A program made the translations under genes and the position numbers. From NCBI GenBank assembly GCA_965247505.1, contig OZ252020.1, positions 2,542,001 to 2,606,000 of the forward strand: a stretch of 64,000 nucleotides of DNA, given 5' to 3'. Positions 33,570 through 43,105 of this stretch are shown here, in pieces; positions within the stretch are counted from its first letter, which is position 1, and the number at the start of each line of letters is the position of its first letter. The DNA is from CAIYRG01 sp965247505. GTDB lineage: Bacteria; Pseudomonadota; Alphaproteobacteria; Micropepsales; Micropepsaceae. The notes under the pieces are model-generated. The model had not been told where the DNA came from and made no database searches. It worked only from the letters and a program-made list of their open reading frames with translations.

Positions 33570-33884
33570 TTAGCGGGATTTTTTCTTAGCCTTACCGGCC
33601 TCGATGACGCCCATGATGTCGGACTCCTTCATAATGATGAGGTCCTCGCCGTCGATTTTCACTTCGGTGCCCGACCATTTGCCGAACAACACGCGCTCGC
33701 CGGCTTTGACTTCCGGGGCGACGCGTTTGCCCTTGTCGTCGAGTGCTCCAGGGCCGACCGAGACGATCTCGCCTTCCTGCGGCTTCTCTTGGGCGGTGTC
33801 GGGGATAATGATCCCGCCGGCGGTCTTTTGCTCCTCCTGGACGCGGCGGACGACCACACGGTCTCCGAGCGGACGAAATTTCAT
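33570..33884 (-). CDS. groS: Co-chaperonin GroES (10 kDa)
   Basis: 104 residues. MKFRPLGDRVVVRRVQEEQK is the family N-terminus; the mobile loop KTAGGIIIPDTAQEKPQEG and the C-terminal LIIMKESDIMGVIE are intact. Caps the GroEL ring. First gene of groES-groEL and directly downstream of a CIRCE element, so probably controlled by HrcA. Confidence 0.98.
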   Translation of the reverse strand: MKFRPLGDRVVVRRVQEEQKTAGGIIIPDTAQEKPQEGEIVSVGPGALDDKGKRVAPEVKAGERVLFGKWSGTEVKIDGEDLIIMKESDIMGVIEAGKAKKKSR

Positions 33885-33945
33885 AGGGATGCTCCCTCCG
33901 TTAGAATTAGAAATATCAATGGGTTAAGGTCTTTTTCCCAAATTG

Positions 33946-33972
33946 GCAGCACTCTCACCTAGAGAGTGCTAA
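33946..33972. promoter_or_regulatory. CIRCE element (HrcA operator) upstream of groES
   Basis: GGCAGCACTC, 9-nt spacer TCACCTAGA, GAGTGCTAA: a close match to the consensus TTAGCACTC-N9-GAGTGCTAA with mismatches only at the first two bases of the left arm. About 60 bp upstream of the groES start. The rest of the 33885-34202 gap shows no gene. Confidence 0.93.
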
Positions 33973-34202
33973 CCCATGAGCGGGTAGTTAGGGTGAGGCA
34001 GGGGCATCGTCAAGGGACGCGCAGGCGTTTTTTGGAAGATTTATTGCTGGAGTGAGGGAGGAAAGAGGGCCGAAGGCCCGACTGGGGCGCCGAGCGAGCC
34101 CTAAATTTGGCCCCACAGAAGCTGACGAATTTGTTCAGATTGGGTTCAGTCAGAGGGCATTATCGTGAGAGATGTGCAGGGTTATATGAGAGGAGATGAG
34201 CC

Positions 34203-34715
34203 ATGAAATCCCTCGTTAAAATCGCTTTCGGAGCGTTGATATTGAGTGTTTCGGCGTTGGCCGCAGCCCAGCCCGCCAATGCGGCCTCAAGTTTTAGCTT
34301 TTCATATGGCTATGGTGGTCCGCCGGGCGCCGTTCACCATAATCCGTGTTATCGGCCATATTATGCGCGTCCGCGCTATTGCCGCTATCCGCTCTATCGA
34401 GGGCGGGTCTTCTTCGGCGGCGCCTGGCATCACGGTCCGTTTCACTTTCGCGACTATGGTGGCCATCGCCATTATTGGCATGGCGGGCGCTGGAATCGCG
34501 GCTCTTTGCGCGCGGGCCCGAGATTTCGCAGAAACTTTAACGGTGGCGTTAATCGCGGTTTCAACCGTGGCCCTAACCGTGGCTTCAATCGCGGCTACAA
34601 CCGTGGGCCTAATCGTGGCTACAACCGGGGCTATAACCGAGGCTTCAGTCGTGGCTTCAATCGCGGGAACCGCGGTCAGCGCGGTCAGCGTGGGTATCGG
34701 CGCGGCAGGCGATAA
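34203..34715 (+). CDS. Exported Gly/Arg/Asn-rich repeat protein (170 aa)
   Basis: ATG 34203 with AGGAGATGAGCC upstream. Signal peptide MKSLVKIAFGALILSVSALA ending near PANA. The middle is His/Tyr/Gly-rich (YGGHRHYWHGGRW). The C-terminal third is a tandem repeat of four-residue NRGF/NRGY/NRGP units (about 115-155), with a very basic end (QRGYRRGRR). The DNA is correspondingly repetitive (12-bp units). Probably an envelope or nucleic-acid/polyanion-binding protein; no family known to me. Confidence 0.65.
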   Translation: MKSLVKIAFGALILSVSALAAAQPANAASSFSFSYGYGGPPGAVHHNPCYRPYYARPRYCRYPLYRGRVFFGGAWHHGPFHFRDYGGHRHYWHGGRWNRGSLRAGPRFRRNFNGGVNRGFNRGPNRGFNRGYNRGPNRGYNRGYNRGFSRGFNRGNRGQRGQRGYRRGRR

Positions 34716-34735
34716 GCCAAAGCGATAGCGCATCC

Positions 34736-34772
34736 GATAAGGCGTCTAGGGAAACCAGGCGCCTTATCTTTT
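34736..34772 (+). terminator. Rho-independent terminator
   Basis: Stem GATAAGGCG / CGCCTTATC with a 15-nt loop, followed by TTTT. 20 bp past the repeat-protein stop. Confidence 0.7.
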
Positions 34773-34876
34773 GGTTGGACTCTCTCGGAGGCTTTTTGCG
34801 CCCGTGAAACCGCGCGCCTCGTCTGCTAGCGTATCAAGGCAATAAGAACCTAGTGCCCACGGACATACCCGCTTCC

Positions 34877-36208
34877 ATGACCTCTCCCAACACACCGAAT
34901 AATCTTGATGCGTTTTGGATTCCCTTCACGCCAAATCGCCATTTCAAGAGCCATCCGCGCCTTTTGGCCAGTGCTTCGGGCATGTATTACGAAGACCAAT
35001 CGGGCCGAAAAGTTCTCGACGGTATTGCCGGTCTCTGGTGCGTGAATGGAGGCCATTCGCCCAAACCGATCGCCGAAGCCGTAGCGCGCCAGGCGCGTGA
35101 GCTGGATTTTGCTCCTTGTTTTCAGTTTGCTCATCCCAAGGCTTTTGAACTTGCGACGCGCATCGCCGCTCTTGCACCCGAAGGTCTGGATCATGTTTTC
35201 TTCGTCAATTCCGGTTCGGAAGCCGCCGATACAGCCTTGAAGATCGCCCGCGCTTATTGTGGCCGAACGGGCGAGGGCACGCGCTATCGCCTCATTGGGC
35301 GCGAGCGTTCCTATCACGGAGTTAATTTTGGTGGCATTTCGGTTGGTGGCATCGGCAATAACCGTCAGGCGTTCGGTCCACTTATTCCGGGTACGGACGA
35401 TCATCTGCCCTTGCCCTATAATCATACGCGCGACGTCTTCACCGAGGGCGAATATGGCTATGATGATTCCTATGCCGAGGAATTGGAGAGTCTTGTCGCG
35501 CTGCAAGGCGCATCCACGATTGCAGCCGTGATTGTTGAGCCGATGACGGGGTCCGGCGGTGTTTTCCCGACGCGTCGCGGTTATCTGCAGCGGCTTCGCG
35601 AGATATGCGACAAATATGAAATTCTGTTGGTTTTCGACGAGGTGATTACGGCGTTCGGGCGTCTTGGACATGGTTTTGCGGCCGAACGCTACGGCGTGGT
35701 TCCCGACATGATCTGTTTTGCCAAGGGCGTTACCAATGGAACGATTCCGCTTGGTGGGGTGGTCGTATCTAAGAAAATCTACCAGGCGTTTTTGCAAGAA
35801 GCCGATCATGCCATCGATATTTTTCATGGCCACACCTATAGCGGCCATCCGATGGCCATGGCGGCGGGATTGGCTGCGCTTGAGTATTATCGCGACGAAA
35901 ATCTTTTCGAACGGGCTAAGGAGATGGAGCCGGTGCTGTGCCAGGCCGTGCATGCTTTGGAGCGCGATCCCCATGTGCACGATATCCGCAATGTCGGGAT
36001 GGCCGCCGCGATCGAGCTTCGCCCCGACAAAGAGGCGCCCGGAAAGCGCGGCTATGAGGCAATGATAAGCTGTTTCGAGGAGGAAAATCTGGTGGTGCGC
36101 CTCTCGGGCGATACTTTGGTCCTTTCGCCGGCATTGATCGCCAGCGAAGACGAAATTGGCCGAATGGCCGAGGCGATCCATGCCGTGTTGGGGCGTATGG
36201 CCGAGTAA
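34877..36208 (+). CDS. Omega-amino acid:pyruvate-type aminotransferase (class III, PLP)
   Basis: 443 residues from ATG 34877 (a GTG at 34853 adds eight). The N-terminus NNLDAFWIPFTPNRHFKSHP matches the omega-aminotransferase group. PLP signature: FFVNSGSEAADTALK, RSYHGVNFGG, LLVFDEVITAFGRLG with the conserved Asp, and MICFAKGVTNG with the Schiff-base Lys. Substrates would be beta-alanine, GABA or similar amines with pyruvate as acceptor. A class III enzyme of other specificity is possible. Isolated transcription unit downstream of a terminator. Confidence 0.9.
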   Translation: MTSPNTPNNLDAFWIPFTPNRHFKSHPRLLASASGMYYEDQSGRKVLDGIAGLWCVNGGHSPKPIAEAVARQARELDFAPCFQFAHPKAFELATRIAALAPEGLDHVFFVNSGSEAADTALKIARAYCGRTGEGTRYRLIGRERSYHGVNFGGISVGGIGNNRQAFGPLIPGTDDHLPLPYNHTRDVFTEGEYGYDDSYAEELESLVALQGASTIAAVIVEPMTGSGGVFPTRRGYLQRLREICDKYEILLVFDEVITAFGRLGHGFAAERYGVVPDMICFAKGVTNGTIPLGGVVVSKKIYQAFLQEADHAIDIFHGHTYSGHPMAMAAGLAALEYYRDENLFERAKEMEPVLCQAVHALERDPHVHDIRNVGMAAAIELRPDKEAPGKRGYEAMISCFEEENLVVRLSGDTLVLSPALIASEDEIGRMAEAIHAVLGRMAE

Positions 36209-36395
36209 AATCCGGCAGTTTTATTGCCGTTAGGAGATTTATTTTGCTGATCTGGTCATAAATCTGCCGCACCTTGTGGCATAGTGGAACGGCACGAAGT
36301 GTTCCTGGAGGGGATCAACCCCGTGCGCGCATCGTTATGCAACGCGAACGGAATTCATGAGGTCATATTTTAGATATCGAATTGGAGATTGAGTG

Positions 36396-37061
36396 ATGCG
36401 CAATAAAGCAAAAGCGATGGCCATCGGACTTGTCTGTGCAATGACATTGGCCGCTTGCCAGACAACGAACCCCTATTCGGGTGAGCAGCAGACATCGAAC
36501 GCGACGCGCGGGGCCGTCATTGGAGCTGCGGGCGGCGCCGTTGTCGGCGCTCTGACCAACCGCAACCAGTCAGGCCGCAATGCGTTGATCGGCGCCGGGA
36601 TCGGCGCGCTCGCCGGCGGTCTCGGCGGCAATTACATGGACAATCAGGAGGCGGAACTACGCAATCGCCTACAGGCCTCGGGTGTCTCGGTGACCCGGGT
36701 AGGCGATAATATTTATCTCAATATGGAGAACGATATTCTCTTCGATTCAGGCTCGGCCTTTCTCTATCCGCAAGCCGAAGATATTATTTCTTCGGTTTCA
36801 ATTGTGCTGATGGAATACTGCCAGACCTATGTGAATGTGAATGGCTTTGCCGACACGGTAGGTGCACGCGCCTTCAACCAAACTCTCTCGCAGCAGCGCG
36901 CGGAAGGCGTTGCGGATTCTCTCGTTCGCGGTGGCGTCGAGCCGGTACGTATCAGCCCGCGCGGATATGGCGAAACGAATTTGCAGGTTCCGACCCCCGA
37001 TGGCGTAGACGAACCGCGCAACCGGAGGGTCGAAATCGTGCTCGAGCCCTTTAGGGGTTAG
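36396..37061 (+). CDS. OmpA-family lipoprotein with glycine-zipper segment
   Basis: 221 residues from ATG 36396. Lipobox LAAC near residue 21. Residues about 40-75 form a glycine-zipper two-helix hairpin (GAVIGAAGGAVVGALTNRNQ then GAGIGALAGGLGG). An OmpA C-terminal peptidoglycan-binding domain follows (NDILFDSGSAFLYPQAEDII, NVNGFADTVG, LSQQRAEGVADSLV, RNRRVEIVLEP). Anchors the outer membrane to peptidoglycan. Followed by a terminator hairpin. Confidence 0.88.
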   Translation: MRNKAKAMAIGLVCAMTLAACQTTNPYSGEQQTSNATRGAVIGAAGGAVVGALTNRNQSGRNALIGAGIGALAGGLGGNYMDNQEAELRNRLQASGVSVTRVGDNIYLNMENDILFDSGSAFLYPQAEDIISSVSIVLMEYCQTYVNVNGFADTVGARAFNQTLSQQRAEGVADSLVRGGVEPVRISPRGYGETNLQVPTPDGVDEPRNRRVEIVLEPFRG

Positions 37062-37113
37062 ATAATCGGCCAGGGCACAAAATCTTTAGTTTGCACACCT
37101 TTAGTTTGACGGC

Positions 37114-37143
37114 GGCTCGCACCTCGTGCGAGCCGTCTTTTTA
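37114..37143 (+). terminator. Rho-independent terminator after the OmpA-family gene
   Basis: Stem CGGCTCGCAC / GTGCGAGCCG, 3-nt loop, then TCTTTTT. It overlaps the start of the HAD gene at 37143, so that gene must have its own promoter or read through. Confidence 0.85.
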
Positions 37144-38018
37144 TGAATAGGTTCCAATTGCCAACCGAGATCGATGGTCTTTGCGCCATTGCCGATAATT
37201 ATGACGCGCTGATCTGCGATGTCTGGGGTGTGCTGCATAATGGCCGCGCACCCTTTATGGCCACGGTCGAGGCGCTGCGAAGTTTTCGAAAAAACCATGG
37301 CCCCGTGGTGTTGCTCACCAACGCACCGCGACTGGCGGCCGATGTCGAACTTCAATTCGACCGCATAGGCGTTCCGCACGATTGTTATGATGCTCTTATA
37401 ACCTCGGGCGAAGGCGCGCGAGCCGAGCTGATTGGGCACATCTCGAACCATGAGCCGCTTAAACTATACAATCTTGGTCCGGATCGAGACCGCGCGGTCC
37501 GCGATGGCCTGGACATCGTCCTGACCGAGCCCGAGGAAACAGATCTTGTATTGTGCACCGGCCTCTTCGATGACGAGACGGAAGGGCCGGAAGATTATCG
37601 GGCGCTTCTTGAAGGATTTCACGCGCGGGGGCTGGTATTTCTATGCGCCAATCCCGACCTTGTCGTGCGCCGTGGCGATACGATTGTTTATTGTGCCGGT
37701 GCGATCGCCCGCGTCTATGAAGAGATCGGCGGCGAAGTGAAATATTTCGGTAAACCACACCCCCCGATGCTCAAGCTGGCGAAGGCACGCGCCCAAGCTC
37801 TCGGCTCGGTCAAAAAGCCGCTCATCGTCGGGGACGCTCTGGAGACGGATATAAAAGGCGCAAACACCATGGGATGGGATGCACTTTTTGTGCTGGGCGG
37901 CGTTCATGGGGTCGAAATCGGCGATCTTTCCACTCCAGCAGCGAAGGCACGTTTGAGCGGACTCTTTGAGAAAATTGGCGCTAACGCGAAATGGTCGATT
38001 TCGGAGCTATGCTGGTAG
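37143..38018 (+). CDS. TIGR01459-type HAD-superfamily hydrolase
   Basis: 291 residues. HAD motif I DALICDVWGVLHNG (nucleophile Asp), motif II VLLTNAPRLAADV, motif III around FGKPHPPMLKLAK and motif IV LIVGDALETDIKGANTMGWD. This alphaproteobacterial group is annotated as a HAD hydrolase of the NagD / pyridoxal-phosphatase-like type with unknown substrate. Start ATG, directly after the terminator. Confidence 0.85.
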   Translation: MNRFQLPTEIDGLCAIADNYDALICDVWGVLHNGRAPFMATVEALRSFRKNHGPVVLLTNAPRLAADVELQFDRIGVPHDCYDALITSGEGARAELIGHISNHEPLKLYNLGPDRDRAVRDGLDIVLTEPEETDLVLCTGLFDDETEGPEDYRALLEGFHARGLVFLCANPDLVVRRGDTIVYCAGAIARVYEEIGGEVKYFGKPHPPMLKLAKARAQALGSVKKPLIVGDALETDIKGANTMGWDALFVLGGVHGVEIGDLSTPAAKARLSGLFEKIGANAKWSISELCW

Positions 38019-38112
38019 AGAGGATGCCGCGTTTAAGGTTTCTTGCCCGAACACCCTATGACCGATAAGACAAGTTTAGTTCACCACGATGGCTGCGGCA
38101 GGGAGCGGATAT

Positions 38113-38553
38113 ATGGCTTCGTCGGAAGAGCCGACACGGTATTACATTGAAGAACTAAAGCCGGGGATGTCTGAGAGTTATTCGCGTACCGTGACGGAAG
38201 AGGACATCCAAAAATTCGGCGAGGTGAGCGGTGACTTTAATCCCGTCCATTTCGACGAGGACTATGCCAAGGTGACGATTTTCCGTGGCCGCATCGCGCA
38301 CGGCTTGCTTACAGCCGGTTACATCTCCACCGTGCTGGGCACTAAACTCCCCGGCGCGGGTTCGATCTTCATGGCAGCGACGATTCGCTTCAAGGCGCCG
38401 GTTCGCATTGGCGATATTGTGACTGCGATTTGTACTGTGCGCGAGGTGATCGCGGAAAAGAAGCGAGTCATATGCGATTGTATTTGCAAAGTCGGCGAGA
38501 TTGCCGTGATCGAAGGAGAAGCCACGCTGCTGGTTCCTTCACGTCCCGATTGA
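38113..38553 (+). CDS. MaoC-family (R)-specific enoyl-CoA hydratase (PhaJ-like)
   Basis: 146 residues from ATG 38113, preferred for GGAGCGG upstream. Hydratase-2 motif FGEVSGDFNPVHFDEDYAKV and GRIAHGLLTAGYIS, with the catalytic Asp/His pair (DFNPVH). Hot-dog fold. Would hydrate trans-2-enoyl-CoA to (R)-3-hydroxyacyl-CoA, for example for polyhydroxyalkanoate. It could serve another MaoC role. Next to ribF by 21 bp. Confidence 0.85.
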   Translation: MASSEEPTRYYIEELKPGMSESYSRTVTEEDIQKFGEVSGDFNPVHFDEDYAKVTIFRGRIAHGLLTAGYISTVLGTKLPGAGSIFMAATIRFKAPVRIGDIVTAICTVREVIAEKKRVICDCICKVGEIAVIEGEATLLVPSRPD

Positions 38554-38574
38554 CGACACCCAAATAGGCGATAG

Positions 38575-39534
38575 ATGCGAATTTTAAAGCACTATCGCGA
38601 TGTTCCGGTGGCTGGACGCGGAACGATCGCAGCTCTCGGCAATTTCGACGGGGCGCATCTAGGGCATCGCGCGTTATTGAATGAGGCCGCGCGGCTGGCC
38701 CAGGAAAAGGGTACGCTTTTCGCCGTATTCGTCTTTGAACCCTATCCGCGCGAATTCTTTCGCCCTGACGGCGATCCCTTTCGCCTGACGCCTTTTCGCG
38801 CCAAGGCGCGGCTCTTGGAAGAAATCGGGGCCGATGTCCTTTTGGTGTTTCCGTTCGATGCCGCTTTGGCCGGAACGTCCGCGGAAGACTTCGTGCTCGA
38901 GATCTTAGTGGAAGAATTAGAGGTCAAACATGTCGTGGTGGGCGAGGACTTTCGCTACGGCAAAGGCAGGGCAGGCGATGCCACCACGCTTGCCTATATG
39001 GGCGAAATGGAGGGCTTCGGGGTCACGACATTGCCGCATCTCACCGATGGCGAGGGTACGAAAATATCCTCCTCGCGAATAAGATCTGCGCTTCGGGACG
39101 GCAAACCTGACGAGGCAGCACGCTATTTGGGGCATTGGTGGAGTGTCGAGGCCCATGTCAGTGAGGGGGACAAGCGCGGCCGGACGCTGGGTTTTCCGAC
39201 CGCCAATCTCAAACTTGATGGAACCCTTTCACCCGCTTTCGGCGTCTATGCGGTGCGGGCTTATATTCGCGGCCTGGGCCAGCCCCATGACGGGGTCGCA
39301 AATTATGGCATCCGACCGACTTTCGAGATCCCCGCGCCTCTTTTGGAAGTTCATCTTTTCGATTTTGTCGGCGATCTATATGGCCAGCTTTTGCGGGTCG
39401 AACTCATTTCTTACTTAAGGCCTGAGGTTAAATTTGACGCTCTGGAGGTGCTTAAAAGCCAATTGGCCGCCGACCGCGACGCGGCAAAGGCGGCTCTGAC
39501 ATCCAATGCTTCAGTTCCGGCGCTAGACCCTTAA
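38575..39534 (+). CDS. ribF: Bifunctional riboflavin kinase / FAD synthetase
   Basis: 319 residues. FAD synthetase part: ALGNFDGAHLGHRALL nucleotide-binding motif and SSSRIRSALRDG. Riboflavin kinase part: GRTLGFPTANLKL, NYGIRPTF and EVHLFDFVGDLYG. Makes FMN and FAD in the cytoplasm. Typical position upstream of ileS. Confidence 0.95.
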   Translation: MRILKHYRDVPVAGRGTIAALGNFDGAHLGHRALLNEAARLAQEKGTLFAVFVFEPYPREFFRPDGDPFRLTPFRAKARLLEEIGADVLLVFPFDAALAGTSAEDFVLEILVEELEVKHVVVGEDFRYGKGRAGDATTLAYMGEMEGFGVTTLPHLTDGEGTKISSSRIRSALRDGKPDEAARYLGHWWSVEAHVSEGDKRGRTLGFPTANLKLDGTLSPAFGVYAVRAYIRGLGQPHDGVANYGIRPTFEIPAPLLEVHLFDFVGDLYGQLLRVELISYLRPEVKFDALEVLKSQLAADRDAAKAALTSNASVPALDP

Positions 39535-39708
39535 AGATGGGGCTGATAGAAACGCCGGGCTTAAGGAGCTGCGATTCATGGTCGCGAGGACGACAAAAAC
39601 CATACGAATTCGCCGCCCGGCGGCCTAACGCCCCTGCTTTTACGCGAGGTCTTTCGCCGCCGGGAACTCGTTCTTCGTCCTCCAACTTAATTTTGGACCT
39701 CGTGATCC

Positions 39709-42561
39709 ATGACCACCGATTCCGACGCTAAACGCGACTACCGCCCGACTCTCTTTCTGCCCTCAACCGATTTTCCGATGAAGGCTGGTCTTGCCAAAGC
39801 CGAGCCCAATTGGCTCGCGCGCTGGGAGGAGATGAAACTCTATGAGCGTCTTCGAGCTAAATCCGAAGGCCGCCCCCAATTCATCCTTCATGACGGCCCG
39901 CCCTATGCCAATGGCGACATTCATATCGGCACCGCGCTGAACAAAATTTTGAAGGACTTCGTCGTGCGCAGCCAAAACATGCTGGGCTTCGATGCGCCTT
40001 ATATCCCAGGCTGGGATTGTCATGGTCTTCCCATCGAATGGAAGATCGAGGAAGCCTATCGCGCCAAAGGCAAATCCAAGGATGAAGTTCCGGTTGCCGA
40101 ATTGCGCACCGAATGCCGAAACTTCGCGGAAAAATGGATCACTATTCAACGCGAACAATTCAAACGCCTAGGCAGCCTTGGCGATTGGGCGCGGCCCTAC
40201 ACGACGATGGCCTATGCCGCGGAAGCGCAGATCGTGCGCGAGCTGCACAAGTTTTTGGACAATGGGCTTTTGTATCGCGGCTTTCGCCCAGTGATGTGGT
40301 CGCCCGTCGAGAAAACAGCCCTCGCGGAAGCCGAGGTCGAATATCACGAAAAGAAATCGCCTTGGATCTACGTAAAGTTTCCTGTTCAGAACGGCCCCGA
40401 TGCGCTGCGAAACGCCAGCGTGGTGATTTGGACCACCACGCCTTGGACGATCCCCGGCAATCGCGCGATCGCTTATGCGCCGGATCTTCGCTACGGGCTC
40501 TATGAGATCGAAGGCGCCGCTGAGAAAAGCTTTGCGAAAGCCGGCGAACAGCTTGTGCTGGGCGACGATCTCGCCGAGGCCTGCTCCCGCGATGCGGGTG
40601 TCAGCCTCAAGCGCCTTGATGATGTGAATCCGGAAGGGTTTATCTGCCACCACCCATTTCACGGCGCGGGGTATGATTTCGATGTTCCCCTATTGCCAGG
40701 CGAGCATGTCACGGCGGAAACCGGCACTTGCTTCGTCCATACTGCGCCCGGCCATGGCGAAGACGATTTCGAACTTGGGCTCAAATTCAAACTCGAAGTT
40801 CCCAAAACCGTCGACGAAGACGGCGTCTTTATTGAGCAGGTTCCACTCTTTGCAGGCAAGCGCGTGTTAACGCCCGACGGTAAAGATGGCGACGCCACTG
40901 GCGCAGTAATCAAGGAATTGATCACCCGAGGCGCGCTTCTCGCCAAAGGCTCGCTGCGCCACCAATATCCCCATAGCTGGCGTTCCAAAGCGCCGGTGAT
41001 TTTTCGCGCCACGCCGCAATGGTTCGTTGCGGTTGATGAACCGCTCAAGGAATTCGAAGGCAAGACTCTACGCGCGCTTGCGTTAAAGGCGATCGAACAA
41101 ACGCGCTGGTATCCCGCGCAAGCTCAGAATCGTATTGGCGCGATGGTACGCGATCGTCCCGATTGGGTGCTGTCGCGTCAGCGTGCCTGGGGTGTGCCGA
41201 TCGCTGTGTTCGTGAGAAAATCCGACGGCAAACTTCTTGAAGATAAAGAAGTCAATCTCCGGATTGCCGAGGCGTTCGCGAGCGAAGGCGCGGATGCCTG
41301 GTTCAACTCCGAACCGTCTCGTTTTCTTGGAAATCATTCGCCGGACGAATATGAGCAGATCACGGATATTCTCGATGTCTGGTTTGATTCCGGCTCGACT
41401 CACGTCTTTGTCGTCGAAGATCCTATCGATCCGGCCTGGCCCAGCGCGACGCATGCCGATCTTTATTTGGAAGGCTCCGATCAGCATCGCGGCTGGTTTC
41501 AGTCCTCGCTCCTTGAATCCTGCGGCACCCGCGGGCGGGCACCTTATGATGCGGTGCTGACCCATGGCTTCGTGCTCGACGAGCAGGGACGCAAAATGGC
41601 GAAGTCTTTGGGCAACACGCTTTCGCCGCAAAAGATCACGGATCAAAACGGCGCGGAGATCTTGCGCCTCTGGACGGCAAGTTCCGATTATACCCAAGAC
41701 CTTCGTATCGGCGGTGAAATCATCAAAGGCACGGTCGATGGCTATCGCCGCTTGCGCAATACGATCCGCTTCATGCTCGGCAATCTTGCAGATTTCGATG
41801 AAGCCGAGCGTGTTTCCTATGACGAGATGCCGGAACTGGAGCGCTGGGTACTTGCGAGGATGGCGCAAATCGATGCCGACGTCCGCGAGGGTTATGCCGA
41901 GTTCGACTTCAATCGCGTCTATTCGCAGCTTTTCAATTTTACCACCAACGAGCTTTCGGCATTCTATTTCGATATTCGAAAGGACACTCTTTATTGTGAC
42001 GTGAAGGACTCAAAACGCCGCCGCGCTGCGCGTACGGTCATCGACGCACTTTTTACGCGCCTGGTTACTTGGCTGGCGCCGATATTGTGCTTCACCATGG
42101 AAGAGGCTTGGGTCACGCGTTTTGGTGCTGATTCAAGCGTTCATCTTGAAACTTTCCCTACGACGCCCTCCGAATGGGCGAATGAAGAACTGCTCGCGAA
42201 ATGGGAGCGTATTAGAAGCCTACGCCGTCTTGTAACGGGCGCGCTGGAGATCGCGCGGCGCGACAAGATTATCGGCGCAAGCCTTGAGGCTGCGCCCGTT
42301 CTGTATGTTGATGCGCAGGAAGATGCGGATCTTTTCAGCGGTTCGGACCTTGCGGAGCTGACCATCACCTCTGCAGCCAAAATCGAAATTGGTGACGGAG
42401 GGCAGGAGGCATTTCGTCTTGCCGATGTTGCCGGGGCCGCAACCCTATTCGCACGCGCGTCCGGTGATAAATGCGGCCGCTGCTGGATGGTCCTTCCCGA
42501 AGTCGGAAAACATGCCAAATATGACGATCTGTGCAATCGCTGCGCCGAGGCGGTTGGATGA
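39709..42561 (+). CDS. ileS: Isoleucyl-tRNA synthetase
   Basis: 950 residues, full length. HIGH motif in PPYANGDIHIGTALNKILKD, KMSKS motif as RKMAKSLGNTLSP, editing domain (WTTTPWTIPGNRAIAY) and the C-terminal zinc ribbon CGRCWMVLP...CNRCAEAVG. Charges tRNA-Ile. The stop overlaps the start of lspA (ATG 42558). The 174 bp before it hold no clear gene or riboswitch. Confidence 0.97.
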   Translation: MTTDSDAKRDYRPTLFLPSTDFPMKAGLAKAEPNWLARWEEMKLYERLRAKSEGRPQFILHDGPPYANGDIHIGTALNKILKDFVVRSQNMLGFDAPYIPGWDCHGLPIEWKIEEAYRAKGKSKDEVPVAELRTECRNFAEKWITIQREQFKRLGSLGDWARPYTTMAYAAEAQIVRELHKFLDNGLLYRGFRPVMWSPVEKTALAEAEVEYHEKKSPWIYVKFPVQNGPDALRNASVVIWTTTPWTIPGNRAIAYAPDLRYGLYEIEGAAEKSFAKAGEQLVLGDDLAEACSRDAGVSLKRLDDVNPEGFICHHPFHGAGYDFDVPLLPGEHVTAETGTCFVHTAPGHGEDDFELGLKFKLEVPKTVDEDGVFIEQVPLFAGKRVLTPDGKDGDATGAVIKELITRGALLAKGSLRHQYPHSWRSKAPVIFRATPQWFVAVDEPLKEFEGKTLRALALKAIEQTRWYPAQAQNRIGAMVRDRPDWVLSRQRAWGVPIAVFVRKSDGKLLEDKEVNLRIAEAFASEGADAWFNSEPSRFLGNHSPDEYEQITDILDVWFDSGSTHVFVVEDPIDPAWPSATHADLYLEGSDQHRGWFQSSLLESCGTRGRAPYDAVLTHGFVLDEQGRKMAKSLGNTLSPQKITDQNGAEILRLWTASSDYTQDLRIGGEIIKGTVDGYRRLRNTIRFMLGNLADFDEAERVSYDEMPELERWVLARMAQIDADVREGYAEFDFNRVYSQLFNFTTNELSAFYFDIRKDTLYCDVKDSKRRRAARTVIDALFTRLVTWLAPILCFTMEEAWVTRFGADSSVHLETFPTTPSEWANEELLAKWERIRSLRRLVTGALEIARRDKIIGASLEAAPVLYVDAQEDADLFSGSDLAELTITSAAKIEIGDGGQEAFRLADVAGAATLFARASGDKCGRCWMVLPEVGKHAKYDDLCNRCAEAVG

Positions 42562-43061
42562 GAGATGTACGCCGCATCGGCTTTATTGTCGCCGGATTGG
42601 CGATGGCTGTGGATCAGCTGTTCAAAAACTTACTGCTTTATGAGTTCGAGTTCATTGTTATGCGCCCTTTCGAGCGCGTGGAAGTATTGCCCTTCTTTGA
42701 CCTCGTGATGGTGTGGAACCGAGGTATTTCTTACGGTCTCTTGCAAGCCGACAGCATGTTGTTCACGCGTTTGCTGACGCTTTTTCAACTTTCCGCGGTG
42801 GCGCTCTTGACCTGGTGGCTATTACGGGCCGACCGCAAATTCCTTGGTTTAGGCCTTGGTTTGGTGATTGGCGGGGCGCTCGGAAACGTGATCGACCGCA
42901 TCCGATTCAGTGCTGTGGCCGATTTTTTCCATTTTCACGCTGGAAACTTCAGTTTTTATGTATTCAATATTGCCGACGCAGCAATTACTGTAGGTGTTAT
43001 AGTGCTCTTGCTGGACGCATTCTTGCGTCCGGAAGGAAAGAGTGGGAACAAGAGTTCCTAA
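42558..43061 (+). CDS. lspA: Signal peptidase II (prolipoprotein)
   Basis: 167 residues, four transmembrane helices. Catalytic aspartates Asp113 (GGALGNVIDR) and Asp140 (FNIADAAI). Removes lipoprotein signal peptides, serving the lipoproteins also encoded here. ATG overlaps the ileS stop; translational coupling likely. Confidence 0.95.
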   Translation: MRDVRRIGFIVAGLAMAVDQLFKNLLLYEFEFIVMRPFERVEVLPFFDLVMVWNRGISYGLLQADSMLFTRLLTLFQLSAVALLTWWLLRADRKFLGLGLGLVIGGALGNVIDRIRFSAVADFFHFHAGNFSFYVFNIADAAITVGVIVLLLDAFLRPEGKSGNKSS

Positions 43062-43105
43062 ACGGACAATTCCGGTATTCGAGCCGGAAAACTGGGAGTG
43101 AGTTG

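Noticed and set aside
34850..36181. 443-codon open frame on the minus strand
   Set aside because: It is a shadow of the aminotransferase gene, which has intact PLP motifs on the plus strand.
39535..39708. Riboswitch or T-box before ileS
   Set aside because: Only short complementary segments are visible; no T-box motif or known aptamer pattern is seen, and T-box control of ileS is not expected in this phylum.
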